Shown: piece by piece, positions 20,475-32,783 of the stretch
Layout: every line of letters starts with the position of its first letter
How positions within the stretch are numbered: position 1 is the first letter of the stretch
Assembly: GCA_905221605.1 (NCBI GenBank)
Contig: CAJNDS010000487.1
Span: 1 to 64,000 of the forward strand
Source: Symbiodinium natans
Lineage: Eukaryota; Sar; Dinophyceae; Suessiales; Symbiodiniaceae
Length of the DNA stretch: 64,000 bases
Direction: 5' to 3'
The notes under the pieces: model-generated
Told to the model about the DNA's origin: nothing
The model's input: only the letters and a program-made list of their open reading frames with translations
The model's database searches: none
Position numbers and translations under genes: made by a program

Positions 20475-21568
20475 ATGGAGGTGTTGGTTGCTGCGCCAGA
20501 CTCCGAGGCCCAGCCCGTCGAGTGCCCGTCCCCGGCATCCCCGGCGTCCCCGGCGTCCCCGGTGCCCGCCCCGGCACGGCCTCGACCCTCGTATGGACCC
20601 AGCAACTCTGCTCGGCGGGCAAATCGCCACCGAGGGACCTCTGGACAGGAGCCGTCCCCAAGTGGGAGCCCGTCAAGGCCCAGCACTGCACCACCTGAAC
20701 TCAAGAATCTCCTGACGAGCACGCCACGGTCAAACCGTCAGGCCTGCCCTCAAGAGAAGCCCCACGAGAAGGGAGAAAGGCCCCAGGGGTATCAGGCTGT
20801 GTCACCAGCCACACGGCCTCGGATGGAACATTCCCCAGCCAAAACTCGAGTTCAGGACCACTCGCCTCACTCACCGACCAAGAACCTGCTCAGCACCCCA
20901 AGTACCTTGACCGCCAGCGCCAAGGCTCTGGCCCCGAAGACCACCGTACCACGGGACTATGCGCGGGCCCGGTCACAGAGCACACCGAAGCGGAAGGGTG
21001 ACACCTTCGACCTCGCCCGCTTCACAGATGCTCAGAAGGATGGCGACACCTTCGACCGGGCCCTCAAAGAGATCCAAGCGGGCCGCAAGACGTCTTGCTG
21101 GATGTGGTTCGTGATCCCCTCGCCCCCGCACATGAAGAACAACATCGAGCACGGAAGCAGCCTCAACCGTAAGTACGCCATCAGGCGGGGAGGGGGGGGG
21201 AGTTGGGAGTTGGGAGTCGGAGGAGCCGCGTTCTGTATCCACTGTATGTCGCTGTTCTGTGTGAAATCTTGTTGCAATGTTCGAGTTTTGACACTCAATA
21301 CCCGAGGTCTGATGAGGAGGGCAAGGCCTGGTTGAACTACGAGGCGGACGGCGTGGACTTGCGCGCCAACTACTTTGCCATCCTCGAGGCCCTTTGTGAG
21401 CACCTGGTGGCGGGGAAAGCGGCGCGGTCGGTGATCGGCAGTTTTGACGAGCCGAAGCTGGCCAGCTCAATCTTATTCTTCGAGCGGCTCTCTCGCAACG
21501 ATGACAATGAGCTGAACACTTTGCTCGTGAAGATCGCAGGCCTCATGGAGCTGCAGATCACTCCCTGA
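20475..21568 (+). CDS. DUF1810-domain protein, two exons
   Basis: ATG at 20475. Exon 1 (20475-21184) starts with about 175 disordered residues rich in Pro, Ser and Thr, including SPASPASPASPVPAPARP. It then enters the DUF1810 domain at FDLARFTDAQKDGDTFD (about residue 178), with ALKEIQAGRKTSCWMWFV and NRKYAI. A GC-AG intron (21185-21306) links KYAI to RSDEEGKAWLNYEADG. Exon 2 contains the family end pattern VIGSFDEPKLASSILFFERL and stops at 21568, about 323 residues in all. The total coding length is a multiple of three and the domain reads through the splice, so the model is good. The biochemical activity of DUF1810 is not established. It lies downstream of PARP-WWE on the same strand, 865 bases away, which is suggestive but not proof of a shared pathway. 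Confidence 0.85.
21185..21306 (+). other. inferred GC-AG intron in the DUF1810 gene
   Basis: Donor ATCAG|GCGGGG, acceptor CCCGAG|GTCTGA. The splice restores YAIRSDEEGKAWL. Confidence 0.75.
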
Positions 21569-23101
21569 CCCTGTGAAGTGCTGAAAGCACGCTGAAGGTG
21601 CTCACAAGAGTTGAGTGACTTCATCGGCTACCCTTGGCTTATCACGCCGTTTTTTTTTCGCGCGGCAGAGGCGGTCACTGCGGGACCCACCTGTTTCGGC
21701 CTGGCATGTGACTTTACCGCCAACGTAATATGATGGAAACTTTGGACCGAACTTTGGACACTAGACCTCCCGCTCTGAGGAGAAACCAAAAAAAGCAAGT
21801 TAGAGTTGCCCCAAAGACCCCCTGAACATCCGCGCATCTGCATTTCCGCACTGCTGGAAAGGCCCCGACATGTTCTTGGCATCAGACCCATGCGATTGTG
21901 AGTGAGAGGCCAGTTCTCGAATCCCAAATTCTGGCTCGCAGGACGATTTACTGACGTTTCAGAGAACGAATCCATAAGCGGGGTGGTGGCGAGTCGGGGG
22001 GGGTCAGCCAATCTAGCACAGGTATGTGCAACAGGTGTCAGAAAAGTACATATTCGCGTAAGTATATTAGATTCATAGAGCAGTAGAGCTATAAGTGGGA
22101 TACAACTTGCCACCACCCAGAATCACGCCTTCACTGGCTACTACCAGCTTTGCGTGCGCTGGCTTGGTCTTCTGAGGGCTTGAAGTTCGTGTGGTGTTCA
22201 TTCTCCTTGCTGCATGGGTTTCATCGACCAACGCGAACCAGGAAGCTTCATGCTGCGGACTTGTATTGTCATCGCAACCCTTTGCAGAGCCACTGCCCGA
22301 GCATGTTTCAGGGAAGTGTGGACTGTGCACTTTCAGTGTGATGGGTTTCGGGATGCTGCGGGAGCAGAGGCCGAGGTTCAGAGCAGTAATTCTGTGCTCG
22401 CACTACCAAGTGTCTTGTGAGCACACTCTTTCACACATTCATCTCCACAATCATGTCAAGCAAGCTAAGCCTAGGCACCGCAACAGCCATTCCCGGCAGC
22501 CATGAGAGGAAGCTTGAAAGCCAAAAGGGAGGTCTCCTCAGAGCAGACCGGCTCTTGATCTCACTTTCTGAGGCTCTAACAGCACTGAGACCTGCCAAGC
22601 ATGTGGCCAGTGCCACAGTTTGCGAAGAGTCCGAGAGCACCTGCTGGCTGCTTTGTGGGAGGTTTGCAGGGCTAAGAGCCTCTGTCAGGAGGTCCCCCTC
22701 ACCTTCAACCTTGACTTGTTTAGTCCTGGAGGGAAGTCGGTTCCAGCGAGCCTTTGAAGCAGCACGGCTGTGCTGCTGCACTGCAAAAGAGCAGCCCCAA
22801 ACCCTTGAGACAGAGAAGCCCAGTCCTCCTGGACATGCAACACTGAAACCCCAAAACCCTGAAACCTCATAGAACCCCAAAACCCCAAAACCCCTGGCTA
22901 GGTGCCTTTGCATCGGCAGAGAGTGCCTGTGCAAGGGGACGATGACCGAATTTCGCCCGGGGGCCCTGCTTTTGATGATCTTGGCCTAAGGCAGGTAGGG
23001 GGCATCAACGTATGCCAAACTGAAGAGCTGCCCTCATCGGTGAAGATTGCGGCCGCCTTGGGATTCTTACGTCTTCAGAACAGCTTCAGTTGCTTCCCAA
23101 G
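21569..23101. other. intergenic or 5' region of the aspartic protease gene
   Basis: No firm exon. A frame near 22910-22980 (VPVQGDDDRISPGG) and one just before 23101 (LRLQNSFSCFP) might be upstream protease exons. CCCCAAAA-like runs lie near 22850-22890. Confidence 0.35.
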
Positions 23102-23740
23102 GTACAAGAGCGTCTACTTTGGGTCAGTCACGGCGCTTCCCTCAGAGGTGTTCAGTAGAGCCCTCTCTTGATGGTCGGCCGTTTTCCTCTCTTGAGGTGG
23201 GCTCTCCAGAGCAGAAATTTGCAGTAGTCTTTGACACTGGCTCTGGTGGCAGCCTCAGCTGCACCCACCTCGTCTAAACTTGTCAGGATCTATAGGCCAT
23301 GCTGCCATGCTCGCTGCAGCACTCTAGGCGTTCTTTCGGTGCCTTGCCGCTCAGGTCACGTCATCATTCCTTCGAGCGAGCGTCCTCCTGAGTGCTGCTG
23401 GAGGAGCAGAGCTGTGGCAGCGTCTTGCACCTGTCCCTCAACGCAAGGTGCCACAGCGAGACCTGCCAGATCCACAACCGATACAATAGAGAGGCCGCTT
23501 GAAGTCACATAAACTGCGCAGAGTCTTCACCAATACTCAGCCACGGCTCGCTCCTTGCCTTGGAGGCTTCTTCGGCCGCAGTCGATGTCGACTATGATGG
23601 ATCCCCTGTGCAAGCAGGCCCGAACTGATCCGCGTCACCTTCATCCGCCGCTGGTGGGTTCATGGCTAAGGAGCCCCACGGGACCAGATCACCGTGGCCT
23701 TCGGCACAGGGGAGGTGACAGGGCAGTTCGTGCAAGACAG
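23102..23740 (+). CDS. aspartic protease, N-terminal lobe exons
   Basis: Pepsin-family endopeptidase, using two aspartates to cleave peptides (family knowledge). Five short exons join in the expected order. 23102-23132 encodes YKSVYFGSVT. 23197-23245 encodes VGSPEQKFAVVFDTGSG, with the first catalytic Asp in DTGS. 23355-23379 encodes HVIIPSSE. 23448 to about 23490 encodes CHSETCQIHNRYNREA. About 23580-23617 encodes VDYDGSPVQAG. 23671-23740 encodes APRDQITVAFGTGEVTG. Introns at 23133-23196, 23380-23447 and 23618-23670 begin GC; 23246-23354 begins GT. The intron after exon 4 has no certain donor, possibly GA near 23494. A GT donor follows 23740. The start codon and any signal peptide were not found. 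Later exons appear to lie near 26.2 and 44 kb. Confidence 0.75.
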
Positions 23741-26193
23741 GTGGGGAGTCTCTCTGCAACCATATCCCCGGCTCTGCAAAAAGAACCCTGAAACCGACCA
23801 TCTATAGAACACCTGACACGGCTACCCTGGCCCAAAGCGACCACCACGTGCCAGGCTTTGCCTCGGCTCACATGGAGCTGCCAAGCCTGCCGCACCACCA
23901 GCAGCCACCCGAGCCTCAATGCGTGGTGCTGTGATCCGTGCAAATTGCAACACCAATCTGGGTATCAAATGTTTTATGCTGTAGAAAAGCAGGAAGCTAT
24001 GGGAATACGCTCTTTTCATGTCTTGGGCTTTCAAATCCCTCCTCTTCAGTTTCAGTGTTGTGTTTTTTCTACGAAGTTTGCAAAAAAAAACACGCGATTT
24101 TTCTACGAAAGGCAAGTTCAAGAAAAGCAACAGCAAGCGAACTTGCCGGGGGTGGGGGGTCGGCAGAGGGTTGTAGCTTTGGTTGAGAGGACGGTTGCGC
24201 AGACATGGCACGCATGCGATCACAAGCCCGAAACTCTTAAACCCCACAAAACCCTAGGCGTCACCTTCCTACACGGAGCCCTTGCTCCTGGTTCAGCCCT
24301 AGTCTCGGCAAGGGCTCGGCAAAGCCATGACGTGAGCTTCCGAGTTTAGAGTTTTGACGGGTTAAGGGTTTCGAGCTTAGTTAGGGTTAGTTTATGGTTG
24401 TGGATTTACGGTTTGGAGTTTTGGGTTCAGAGTTGTTGGGGAAGTCAGGGCTGTCGGGGGGGTGCGAGGTGCGGTCTCCTGCTGGGTTTGATCAGTTTCT
24501 GGGTCCCCTTCACCCCGAAAGCCCCCGCGTGAGTTTCAACAAGATTTCCGAAGGGCTCCGAAGCCTTTCCTTCAGGGTTTAGGGGTTGATAAGGTTAGGT
24601 GTAGGAACGAAGGATTCCTGCCCAGCAGCGATCTCTGGAAAATAACGTCTACTGCTTGTTTCGGCGATCTGACAGTGGTCAAAGCACCTAGCACGTGAGG
24701 ATTCTGTGTGGGTTGTATCGTAGCGCTCCCTTAGCCTTGGGGGAATAATTGCGGACATTCCAGCACGAACCGGGTGATGTGCCTAACACCACCCTCACAG
24801 GGGGGGGCGGGGGGGGGGGGGGGGGGGGAAAGCGAGTAAATTATGACACCGTTCGGACGAGCTCCTTGTATAACCCCCAATAGTTAAGACCGCCCCAATC
24901 TCAGACCCTAAGCCCGAAAGTGTCCCGTCCTTGCCTCTCAGATCCGGAGAAGCCGAGCTGGGTCGAACTCCCACCACGCAGAAAGGTTGCGAGCTCATGA
25001 GCAGGATGGGGTTCTGAGGGGTTCTGTATGTGGGAGTGCTTTGTTTTTGGGTGCTGGTGCTTTGTTTGGGGTGTCAGGCAGCACGACAAAACTGGATTTG
25101 TGCGTGCTTACTTCCAGTGCAGCGTAGTGAAGACGACTTGCATTTGCAAGCAGCTGCTGGTGCGGGTGCTTCTGGTCACCAGCCGAGTGTTGCATGTAGC
25201 CATAGCCCCTACTTGTCTACGGAGGCCCCGTGAAAGCTTAAGGGAGTGGCCGGCTTTATGACATGGTGCTCAAGCGAGGGACACTCCGGTGGTCAAGGTT
25301 TGCGCATCTAAGCATTTCTTGTGGAGGTCAAGGCTTCGGTGCGCGGACTCTTTATGCTAGGGCTGTCAGTCAAAGGTTACCTGACGCTGAAAGCCAGGTC
25401 CGAACATAGGCGAAAACTTTTGAACTGACATTTCCTCCCCCACGGCGCATGTGTCGAGGTCAGGCAAAAGCACCTGGCAACGCATCCAATACGATGTCGC
25501 TCAGTCAGGCGCGCACGACGAAAGCACAAGCATGACTTACAAAGATGAGAAGACCACATCGTTTCGTTCTTATTGTCGCACGATCCTTTGACAGAGCTGT
25601 GCTAAATATTGAAAGAACATGTCAGCAAGGCAAAGGGAAGTTGAAGACAAGGGGTACCTTTGTAAGGGCCCATACAAAGGACCATGAAAGTACCGTTAGA
25701 GCAAGCGTTTCGAGACAAGAGTGGGAAGCGCAAGTAACTCTTGGTATTTCTATTCCAGCACCACACTTTGAAAAATCGGTGAAGGTCCAACAGCGCAGAA
25801 GGCCCCAGGGCCCAGGATGCTGAGACTGGTGAAGACTCTTTCCATTCGGGGGCTGAAAAGTGTTACACACTTACAAGTATGTCCGACTCGGGGGCATTCT
25901 TTGCAAAGGAAGCTCTCGCGCTCCTTCACTCTCGCTCTCTCCCAATTCTCTCCCTTTCTCTCTCCCTTTCTCTCCCTCACATTCTCAGTCTTTGCAATCA
26001 TGTGTGGGCTTAAGGTGGAGACGAGCGCACGCATCATTCTTTGCGCAAGCCCTTCCCAAGAATCAGTGACGCCTTTGCATGGGGTTGTGGCAGCCAGCCC
26101 TTGCCTGTTGTGCAACTTCTCAGCTCGTCGGCTGCCTCCTGGCCAGGTGCTCTTGTCGTCAACTCTTACTTGGTCTTACTTTGCCCTTGCCAG
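23741..26193. other. probable large intron, repeat-bearing
   Basis: Holds degenerate telomere-like GGGTTTAG runs (about 24340-24600), a G tract (about 24799-24828) and CT-rich microsatellite-like sequence (about 25925-25980). No other gene recognised. Confidence 0.4.
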
Positions 26194-26374
26194 GCTCTAA
26201 ATTGCGTGGACCTCCGAGTGGTCATGGCCACGGAGGCGAGGGTTTCTGTTTGCTCGTCGTAGTTTGTGTGCGCCTGTGTGCGCGCCTGTGTTTTCAGCAT
26301 TTTGCGAAGAGCCGTTGCAGATGACGGAAGAGCCTTTCCACGCCTTCTCGTTCGATGGAGTGCTGGGCCTTGGG
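26194..26374 (+). CDS. aspartic protease, middle exons
   Basis: Exon 26194-26235 encodes ALNCVDLRVVMATE. A GC-AG intron at 26236-26320 separates it from MTEEPFHAFSFDGVLGLGL (26321 to about 26374), the flap-to-second-lobe segment of pepsin-like proteases, where FDGVLGLG is the typical motif. The 26235/26321 join is in phase and motif-perfect. The upstream link to 23740 does not keep frame directly, so a further small exon may lie within the 2.45-kb gap, or the gene may be damaged. The donor after GLGL is not resolved. Confidence 0.65.
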
Positions 26375-28624
26375 CTGCGACCCTAGAAGGTCTGTTTGTA
26401 TGCTTGTATCTATGTACGTATGCATGTGGGTGGGTATTTATGTACGCATGTATGTAAGGCATGGTAAAGAACATATTCAAGGTAACGAGCATACTTTGTA
26501 TGCGGCCAAAAATAAAAATGAAACATCTTGCTCTTGATTTGCCATGTGTCTTAGTCTTAGCTTTGCATTCTCCCTTCTCCCCTTTCGGCTCAAGCGCTCG
26601 GCCTGTACATGAAATGGGCCCAGGCCGGAGACAGGCACGGAGTGTGAATTGTGCCTGAGTGGAACTTTGGGACGCCCTTCCGTCCGACTCTAATTTGGGA
26701 ATCTTTCTTCGATGAAAGGTACCCCTGCTTTTTGTTTCGAAGCACGAAAACCCCGATTGCCACCCCAACTTTCTTCGGAAAGCAAATCTCAAGTGATCTC
26801 AAGTAGCGGTCTCAAGAATTGCAAGTTGAGTACATTGTCCGGACCACAAGTAGAGCCCAGATGCTGAGCCTGCTGAGCGGTAGGTCCAAAACCGTTTTTG
26901 CGTTTATAGGGGTGAGCTTGAGAGCATAAGAACATCCCTCATGGGCACGAATCCCAAGAACAATGCATTCTGCTCCAGACACGTCCGTCATGGTGCCGGA
27001 CAGAGGCAAGCACTCATCCGCCTCACCAAGGCTGGGAAGCGCGTTAATATAAGGCCTTCAGAACTTTTCCGATGCGGAAGATGCAGAGGTTTTGTCAGCG
27101 TTTGGGGCTTCAGGGGCTCAGGCAGAGCCGTCGGCTCTAGACCACAATGCCCAGACCCTGTGCAATAAAAACGCCAACCGATGAATCACCAAGAAAGCAC
27201 GTCTTGCGCCACTCTCGCTGCAGGAGATAAAAAGCTCCAAACGCTGGGAGAGTGCCTTGCAGCCGGACGCCCAGCAGCTTCTAGTATTTTACAAGCAAGG
27301 CTCAGAAGTCTTTCGAAGCAGATTTGGGAGCTTGCGTCCACAGCCCAGGTTGCTCCAAGATGCTCTACCGACGGTGTCCGTGGATATTATCGCTGTTTCC
27401 TCAGGCCCGAGACTTGCACGTCAAACAAAGCAAAGTCGGGTTGATCCTCGGGACCCTCGAGCCCACTGAAGCCTGAGCTTCCTTTAGAAACCCCCTTGAA
27501 CAAGTCACCGAAGTTTTCGGGAAGATGCCGAGTTCCTACTTTGGAGCCCTTGTAGTAGGAATCGGAGAGCTTCAGCGCAGGCAGCAGAAGCCCCCCCCTC
27601 CAAGCCCCCAGTGCCCCCCTTGCCGAGGGATCGTGGCCTGCGCACGCGGCCAGCGCTGGCCGTGGGCCTTGCGCACCCTCGGCCTTGCCACAAGGGCCGC
27701 CCTGGAGCTGGACCCGCAGCGATGTTTAGGGCTCAGGGCCATTTCTTTTTTTGTTTGGGTGGGGGGGGAGGGGGAAGGGGGTGCGGGGGAAGGGTTATTT
27801 TGCTGGAGAGGTTAGGGCAGAGCCGTTTTCGGTATTGGTGTTCTTTTTTTAAGGACAATGCTAATTCTAGTTCTAATCCTCACCGATGGTGGTAGACGGA
27901 TGCAGAAAGGATGGTCTGTCTGTGCCGCTTGAGAGCCCCTGAATTGTGAAAAGCTGCCACCACGGCGGACATCACAAAGCACTAGCCACCCTGGTGTCTT
28001 CCTCGATCTTCTTCATATGCTTTGTAAGGGTGGTGTAGCAGCGGAGACGAGACGATTGAGAGGATCTCCAAACCGTCAGCGCCGCCATCACCGCTTGCGA
28101 AAGATCGGCGCAGTGGCCTCCTGCAGCCTGGCCATTTCGCAGCGTGCACATATGCATGTGTGTGATGCCGGGCGGGCGGGTGTGCGCGTGTTTGTGCGTG
28201 CCTTCGGAAGCCTGCTAGCAAAGTCTTTTGAAGCAGGGGGCATAGGAGGCCCTCAGAGAACCCATGCCAACAAAGACCTTTCTGATGGCTGGTGGTACGA
28301 GCTGGGGATGCCTTGCTCACGTACCTGCAAAGCTTGTCGTTGAGATGGCCCGAAGGGATTGCTAGTGTTGTACTTGTACACTAGGACAAATGAAATTCCT
28401 TTTCAACAATTGTCTCTACACTTGATTCGCAGCCCCAAATCCCCAGCCCCAGCTATGTTTCAAGTTGATGCATAAAGTGATGTTTGCATAGCAGATGCTT
28501 GTCATGCGGTCACGGCATGTCAGTTCGTGTGCTCTTGACCGTCAAGTTTGCATGCGTTTGTCATGTCATGCTGTAGCTGTGACATGTCAATATTCAATGT
28601 GCTTTTGAAGTACAAGAATTGAGT
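26375..28624. other. no supported gene
   Basis: Frames without motifs. A G-rich tract lies near 27758-27792. Within the protease model this would be intron. Confidence 0.35.
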
Positions 28625-28740
28625 AGATGTGAAGCGCCGGCCCAGGCATTATGCTTTCTGGAGCAGCTGCTGGGCGGGCAGCTGCAACCGGATGCTGTCG
28701 CGTGCAGTGCTGTGGTGAGCGCCTGTGCGGATTTACAAGG
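28625..28740 (+). CDS. PPR repeat exon fragment
   Basis: Frame from 28640 reads AQALCFLEQLLGGQLQPDAV then ACSAVVSACADLQG. This is a full pentatricopeptide helix-turn-helix pattern (xALxLLxxM...xPDxxxxxAxxxAC). PPR proteins bind organellar RNA (family knowledge). Confidence 0.6.
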
Positions 28741-29157
28741 ACATTGACATGACTGGAGAATGACCGGAATCTGCAAACTGAGCTGTTCCTTGGCAAACAG
28801 TCCAGTTTATCACCCTTCACGGTCCGAGGCGCCTGCGGTCAGGGCAGTGCCTGGATCCAGGCGCTGGATGTCTTTGCAGCAGAAGCTTTGGGAGCCATCG
28901 CGCGCCTTTGCCGAGTTTGGAGCGACGAAGGAGAGGTTCTCGAACATGATTGTACGGCACCATACAAATCCGAGATCTCTAACAGGCCGCCTAACAGGCC
29001 TAGAGCTCCATCAGCTTCTCCATCAGTGCGGTCGGCGTACCATTGTGTCGCCTCGAAACCCGAAGAGTCCCAAACGACCTCAAACAGCCTCAAAACCTCC
29101 GAAAGAAACCCAAAAGCCGCTTCTTTCTGCCCTAATCACGTACGTGGATCCTCGCTG

Positions 29158-29250
29158 AGGTGCAACTCGGCCGTCTCCGGCTGCGAGCGCGCGGGGTGCT
29201 GGCGACCTGCCCTGCAGCTGCTTTGCCACGGCCTGCAAAGGCACTCCAAG
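29158..29250 (+). CDS. PPR repeat exon fragment
   Basis: Reads CNSAVSGCERAGCWRPALQL then LCHGLQ, a clear match to the NAAISACExxxxWxxALxLL PPR signature. Confidence 0.6.
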
Positions 29251-29459
29251 AAAGAACCCAAACGAGGGCCCGAACAACCGGGGGGAGAAGGGGGTGCTCA
29301 AAATGATGCTTCCCTTCTTCTGTTATAAGCAGTTGTGTGGGGAACCTCAAAAATCATCCAAAGCCCAGACCCCAACATCCCCAACGGCATCCAAAAGCTG
29401 TTAGGGCCGTGGGCTTTGGGAGAGATCCTCGCTCCTTCATACGCCGAAGGAGGCTGCCG

Positions 29460-29930
29460 CCCACAACCATTGGATTCAACGCAGCGATCAGCGCGACGGA
29501 AGAGGACATGGGATGACGTGGCTCATGTGATACGATTGTACTATGGACCTCCGGTGGTCAGAAACGGGATTCCAACAACGAGGTCTTGAGTCTTGAGGCA
29601 TGCTTGGCAACCTCCTCTTACGTGCTTGAGATGCAAGCGACATATCTAGCCCAAGACTTGACCGTTTCTGAAGATGCTGACAGCAGATGGCCGACGCCTT
29701 CAGCCTCAAGACATGCACACCAACTATGAGAGAAGAGGGCGCGTCGAAAGACTAGAGGCGCCTCTGCTTGCCTCGAGCCAACAGTCTCCAGGACCGCCAG
29801 TGGCAACGGGCCAGCTCCTTGTTCACGACGCTCGTAGAGGCAATGGGCAGCATGTTTCTGTGCAGAGTTTGCAAGCCGAAGCTACTCGCACCTCGTGGAC
29901 AGACTGCTTGCAATTTCACAGCTGCAGCGG
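29460..29930 (+). CDS. degenerate PPR fragments
   Basis: Three pieces in different frames: TIGFNAAISATEEDMG (about 29466-29512), NSLQDRQWQRASSLFTTLVE (about 29778-29840) and LLAPRGQTACNFTAAAAS (about 29880-29935). Each keeps half of a PPR motif. They may be separate exons or decayed copies. Confidence 0.4.
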
Positions 29931-30853
29931 CCAGCATAGGTCGATGTCAGGTCTTGTTGTCTAGCCCGGCCCGGAACAATAGAAGCTCAGTAGCACAAAC
30001 ATTGAAGCCGCATCAAGTCCGATTGGTCACGGGTCACCTCTCCAGAATCGTGACCCCGATCCCATCTGGCACAGCAGAAAATCGTGACGAGTCACGAGAG
30101 CACAAAGTAGCTATAAGATCACTTAAGCAGCGTCACAAAAGATTTCAAGGAGGCCATCTCTTTTTCTGCAACTCCGACCTTCCAGCCCCCGCCCCCCCCA
30201 AAAAAAGCAGCAGCAGGTCTCCCTGGCACCCAGCGTCGTCACTTTCGGCGCGAGCGCCTCGTCACTGGCCGGCGCGCGCCAGTGGAGGCGCAATGCGGGG
30301 AAACCTCGGAGAATCGGCTCCGGGATACATGGGGATACGTGGGACTACTCGAGTAAAGATCATCTTGTGTTACGGCTTTTTTGTTTCCATTGAAGCTATC
30401 AGGAAGACTGCGAGCGCTGCTTTCCTTGCGTTGCTTGCACTACTGCTGTCACGCAGGGCTGTGTTGTTGCAGAGCGTCCGGGCGAGCGTAGTGGCCGTGA
30501 ATGAGCAGCTCATCTTGTCCCAAATTAAGCCCAGAAGATCTCACAGTGTCTCGCGTCACCGAAGCAGACGAAGCCTGTTGAGTTGAATAGGAGATCACTC
30601 GTCATCCTCGACCAGTTGGATGAGTGGAAGGCTCGGACCCATAATTGGCAGAGGTCCGGGAATGGACATCAAAGGCCGCGAAGTAAGACGGTTGCCCCTA
30701 CCTCAATGATGTGCCTGGCTGGTACCCTATGCTGGCAGCGAGAATTTAGGATAGCAGTAGAGTTTGAGGTCCAGCCGGGTAAGGATCGAAAGGCGCTGGC
30801 ATGAACCATGACTTTTGTTATCTTGAGTTGACCTGCAGTTTCGGAAGTCCAGA

Positions 30854-30920
30854 ATGAAGGTGTTGGCCAACGTCGTGGTGTTTAACGCTGTGCTGAGAAG
30901 CCTGGCGGCAGATCTTAACA
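30854..30920 (+). CDS. PPR repeat half
   Basis: MKVLANVVVFNAVLRSLAAD resembles the PxxVxFNAxLxxLA half of a PPR repeat. Confidence 0.4.
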
Positions 30921-31756
30921 GCTCGAAAATGCCTATTCACTTCTCTAAATCGCGGTCCTTCATTTCAGGGGGAGGGCGCGGCGTCTCACTGAAGGGGATC
31001 ACCAGTAACATGGACGGCAGGGAAACAACACAGAGAACTGGCCAGTCGATGCGAAAGCCGACAAGGCCCTCAACGTTCAACAGCTCCTTACGTGCCAGTG
31101 CTAGTGACTGACTAGTTGCTACATTGCTCATTGTCCGGAGAAGTCCTCTCAAACTGCCAGCCTTTTAACCCTGAACCCTACCAAAACCACAGTTGGACCC
31201 TCTCAGATCTTATACATGCATATATATATATATATATATTGGGCCCGGATACAAATTTGTTGCATCTTGTGGGACCCAGGCGCGTTAGGAGCCGCCCGCC
31301 GGCCTGAACTGGCCAGCAAACTTCTGGAGACGATGCGTCGAAGGAGGGCCCCCCCTGATTCTTCGGGGGCTTTGAGGGTTTAGGGTTCGGGTGGCCTTGT
31401 AAAACGTGTGTTTCTTTGGGTTTGGGAAGAGGAGAGGGCAGGGGGGGGGGAGGGGGGGGCGGTCCTTCTGAAGGCCCATTAAGACCAGATTCCTTTTGAT
31501 GCTTGTGTCTTTTCAACCCCGAGGGAAGATTCAAAGCATTGTTGCGATGAAGGATGGCAGGCCTTAGGGCTCATGGGGAGCTCAACCTTCAAGTCACAGA
31601 TAGTCGCAGTCTAAAGGGGTGGCGACTGCGAAACTTCCCGATCTGGAGGACCATCACTCCGACTTCGATCAGCCGATGCCTCAACCGCAGCAACAGTGAT
31701 AAGCGAAAGGATGCAGAACACCAAGAGTTGCACCCAAGCACCACCTCCCTCAAGGC

Positions 31757-31830
31757 TATAACAGCGCCATAGCTGCTTGCGAGCCCTTGGGAGACTGGGA
31801 ACAAGCATGGCACCTGGTGCGGCTGGGCTG
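31757..31830 (+). CDS. PPR repeat exon fragment
   Basis: YNSAIAACEPLGDWEQAWHL then VRLG before a stop. Strong PPR first-helix signature. Confidence 0.55.
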
Positions 31831-32177
31831 AAATTACACCGCTTGGGGGGAGGGGGGCGTTTCAGAGGGCGGAAAGGTTTGCCTAGAGGAAGGGTTGGCA
31901 GTCATGTCCTTTAAAGAGGTTTTAAGAGAGTCCAGCTTGGCTGTATTTGGACTTCGCGAGTGGGTTGTGTTCTTTCTGCTCATGAAACCTTGTCAGCATC
32001 CTTCCCCAAGATGGCTCGGCCTGGCGCTGCCTGGCTCTGCGGAGACCTAAGGATGGAGATGAGGCGCCAACGCATTCTTCCGGACCTGATAAGTGCCTTG
32101 GACGGGGGCTATAGGAACAGGCCAGATGAGAGAAAGGGCAAGATCGGCTGTCCGAAGCCCACAAGCATCAAATCCTG

Positions 32178-32253
32178 TAGGGTCCCTTTTTGGGGTACCC
32201 TAAATAAGAGGGACTGCCTTATGATCAGGACCCCGAAAGGGACCCTAATCTAG
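32178..32253. mobile_element. 76-bp hairpin, MITE-like
   Basis: Left arm TAGGGTCCCTTTTTGGGG pairs with the right arm ending CCCCGAAAGGGACCCTAA, about 20 bp with one or two mismatches. No coding capacity and no certain target-site duplication. Confidence 0.5.
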
Positions 32254-32298
32254 AGAGATGACCATGTCAACCCCTGTGTCTTGAGATCATAATCTTGA

Positions 32299-32400
32299 GG
32301 CTTCAACAGCGCCATCAGCTGCTGCACCTTGAGCACTAATTGGCAGATGGCCTTGCACCTCTTCCTCTCACTGCTCACAGCGGGCATTGCCCCAGACACG
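32299..32400 (+). CDS. PPR repeat exon with GT donor
   Basis: GFNSAISCCTLSTNWQMALH then LFLSLLTAGIAPDT, a complete 35-residue-type PPR repeat, immediately followed by GTGAGC at 32401, a textbook donor. The upstream acceptor is probably CTTGAG|G near 32298. Confidence 0.65.
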
Positions 32401-32699
32401 GTGAGCACCTGGGCTGCATTTCAAGCCGATACAACGAGATAACTCAGACCCTCCACAGCAATCTTGCGCAGTATCACACGCCGACACAAGCCGGACACAA
32501 CTTGGGCACATGAAAGGTCCAATCCGACCCACAAGATGCAGGAAACGAAGCAAGGAAGTCAACCTTCAATTCTGCACTTGACATCACATTGTAGGCTCCA
32601 CGAATTACGCTTTCCTTTGGGGTACTGTACGAGAACATGCAGGGCGCAATGATACCCTGAAAAGGGCCCGCAATTTGAAACGGCCCACACATGACCATC

Positions 32700-32783
32700 C
32701 CGTCAACTGCAGAGCGGATCAGCGCAGGTGTGGGCACGCTGCTTGGGGCTTGTGCTGGAGCGGGACAGTGGCAGCAGGCAGGC
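32700..32783 (+). CDS. PPR repeat exon fragment
   Basis: TLLGACAGAGQWQQAG, a typical dinoflagellate PPR segment, followed by GCAG|GCGTAAGG, a possible GC donor. Confidence 0.5.
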
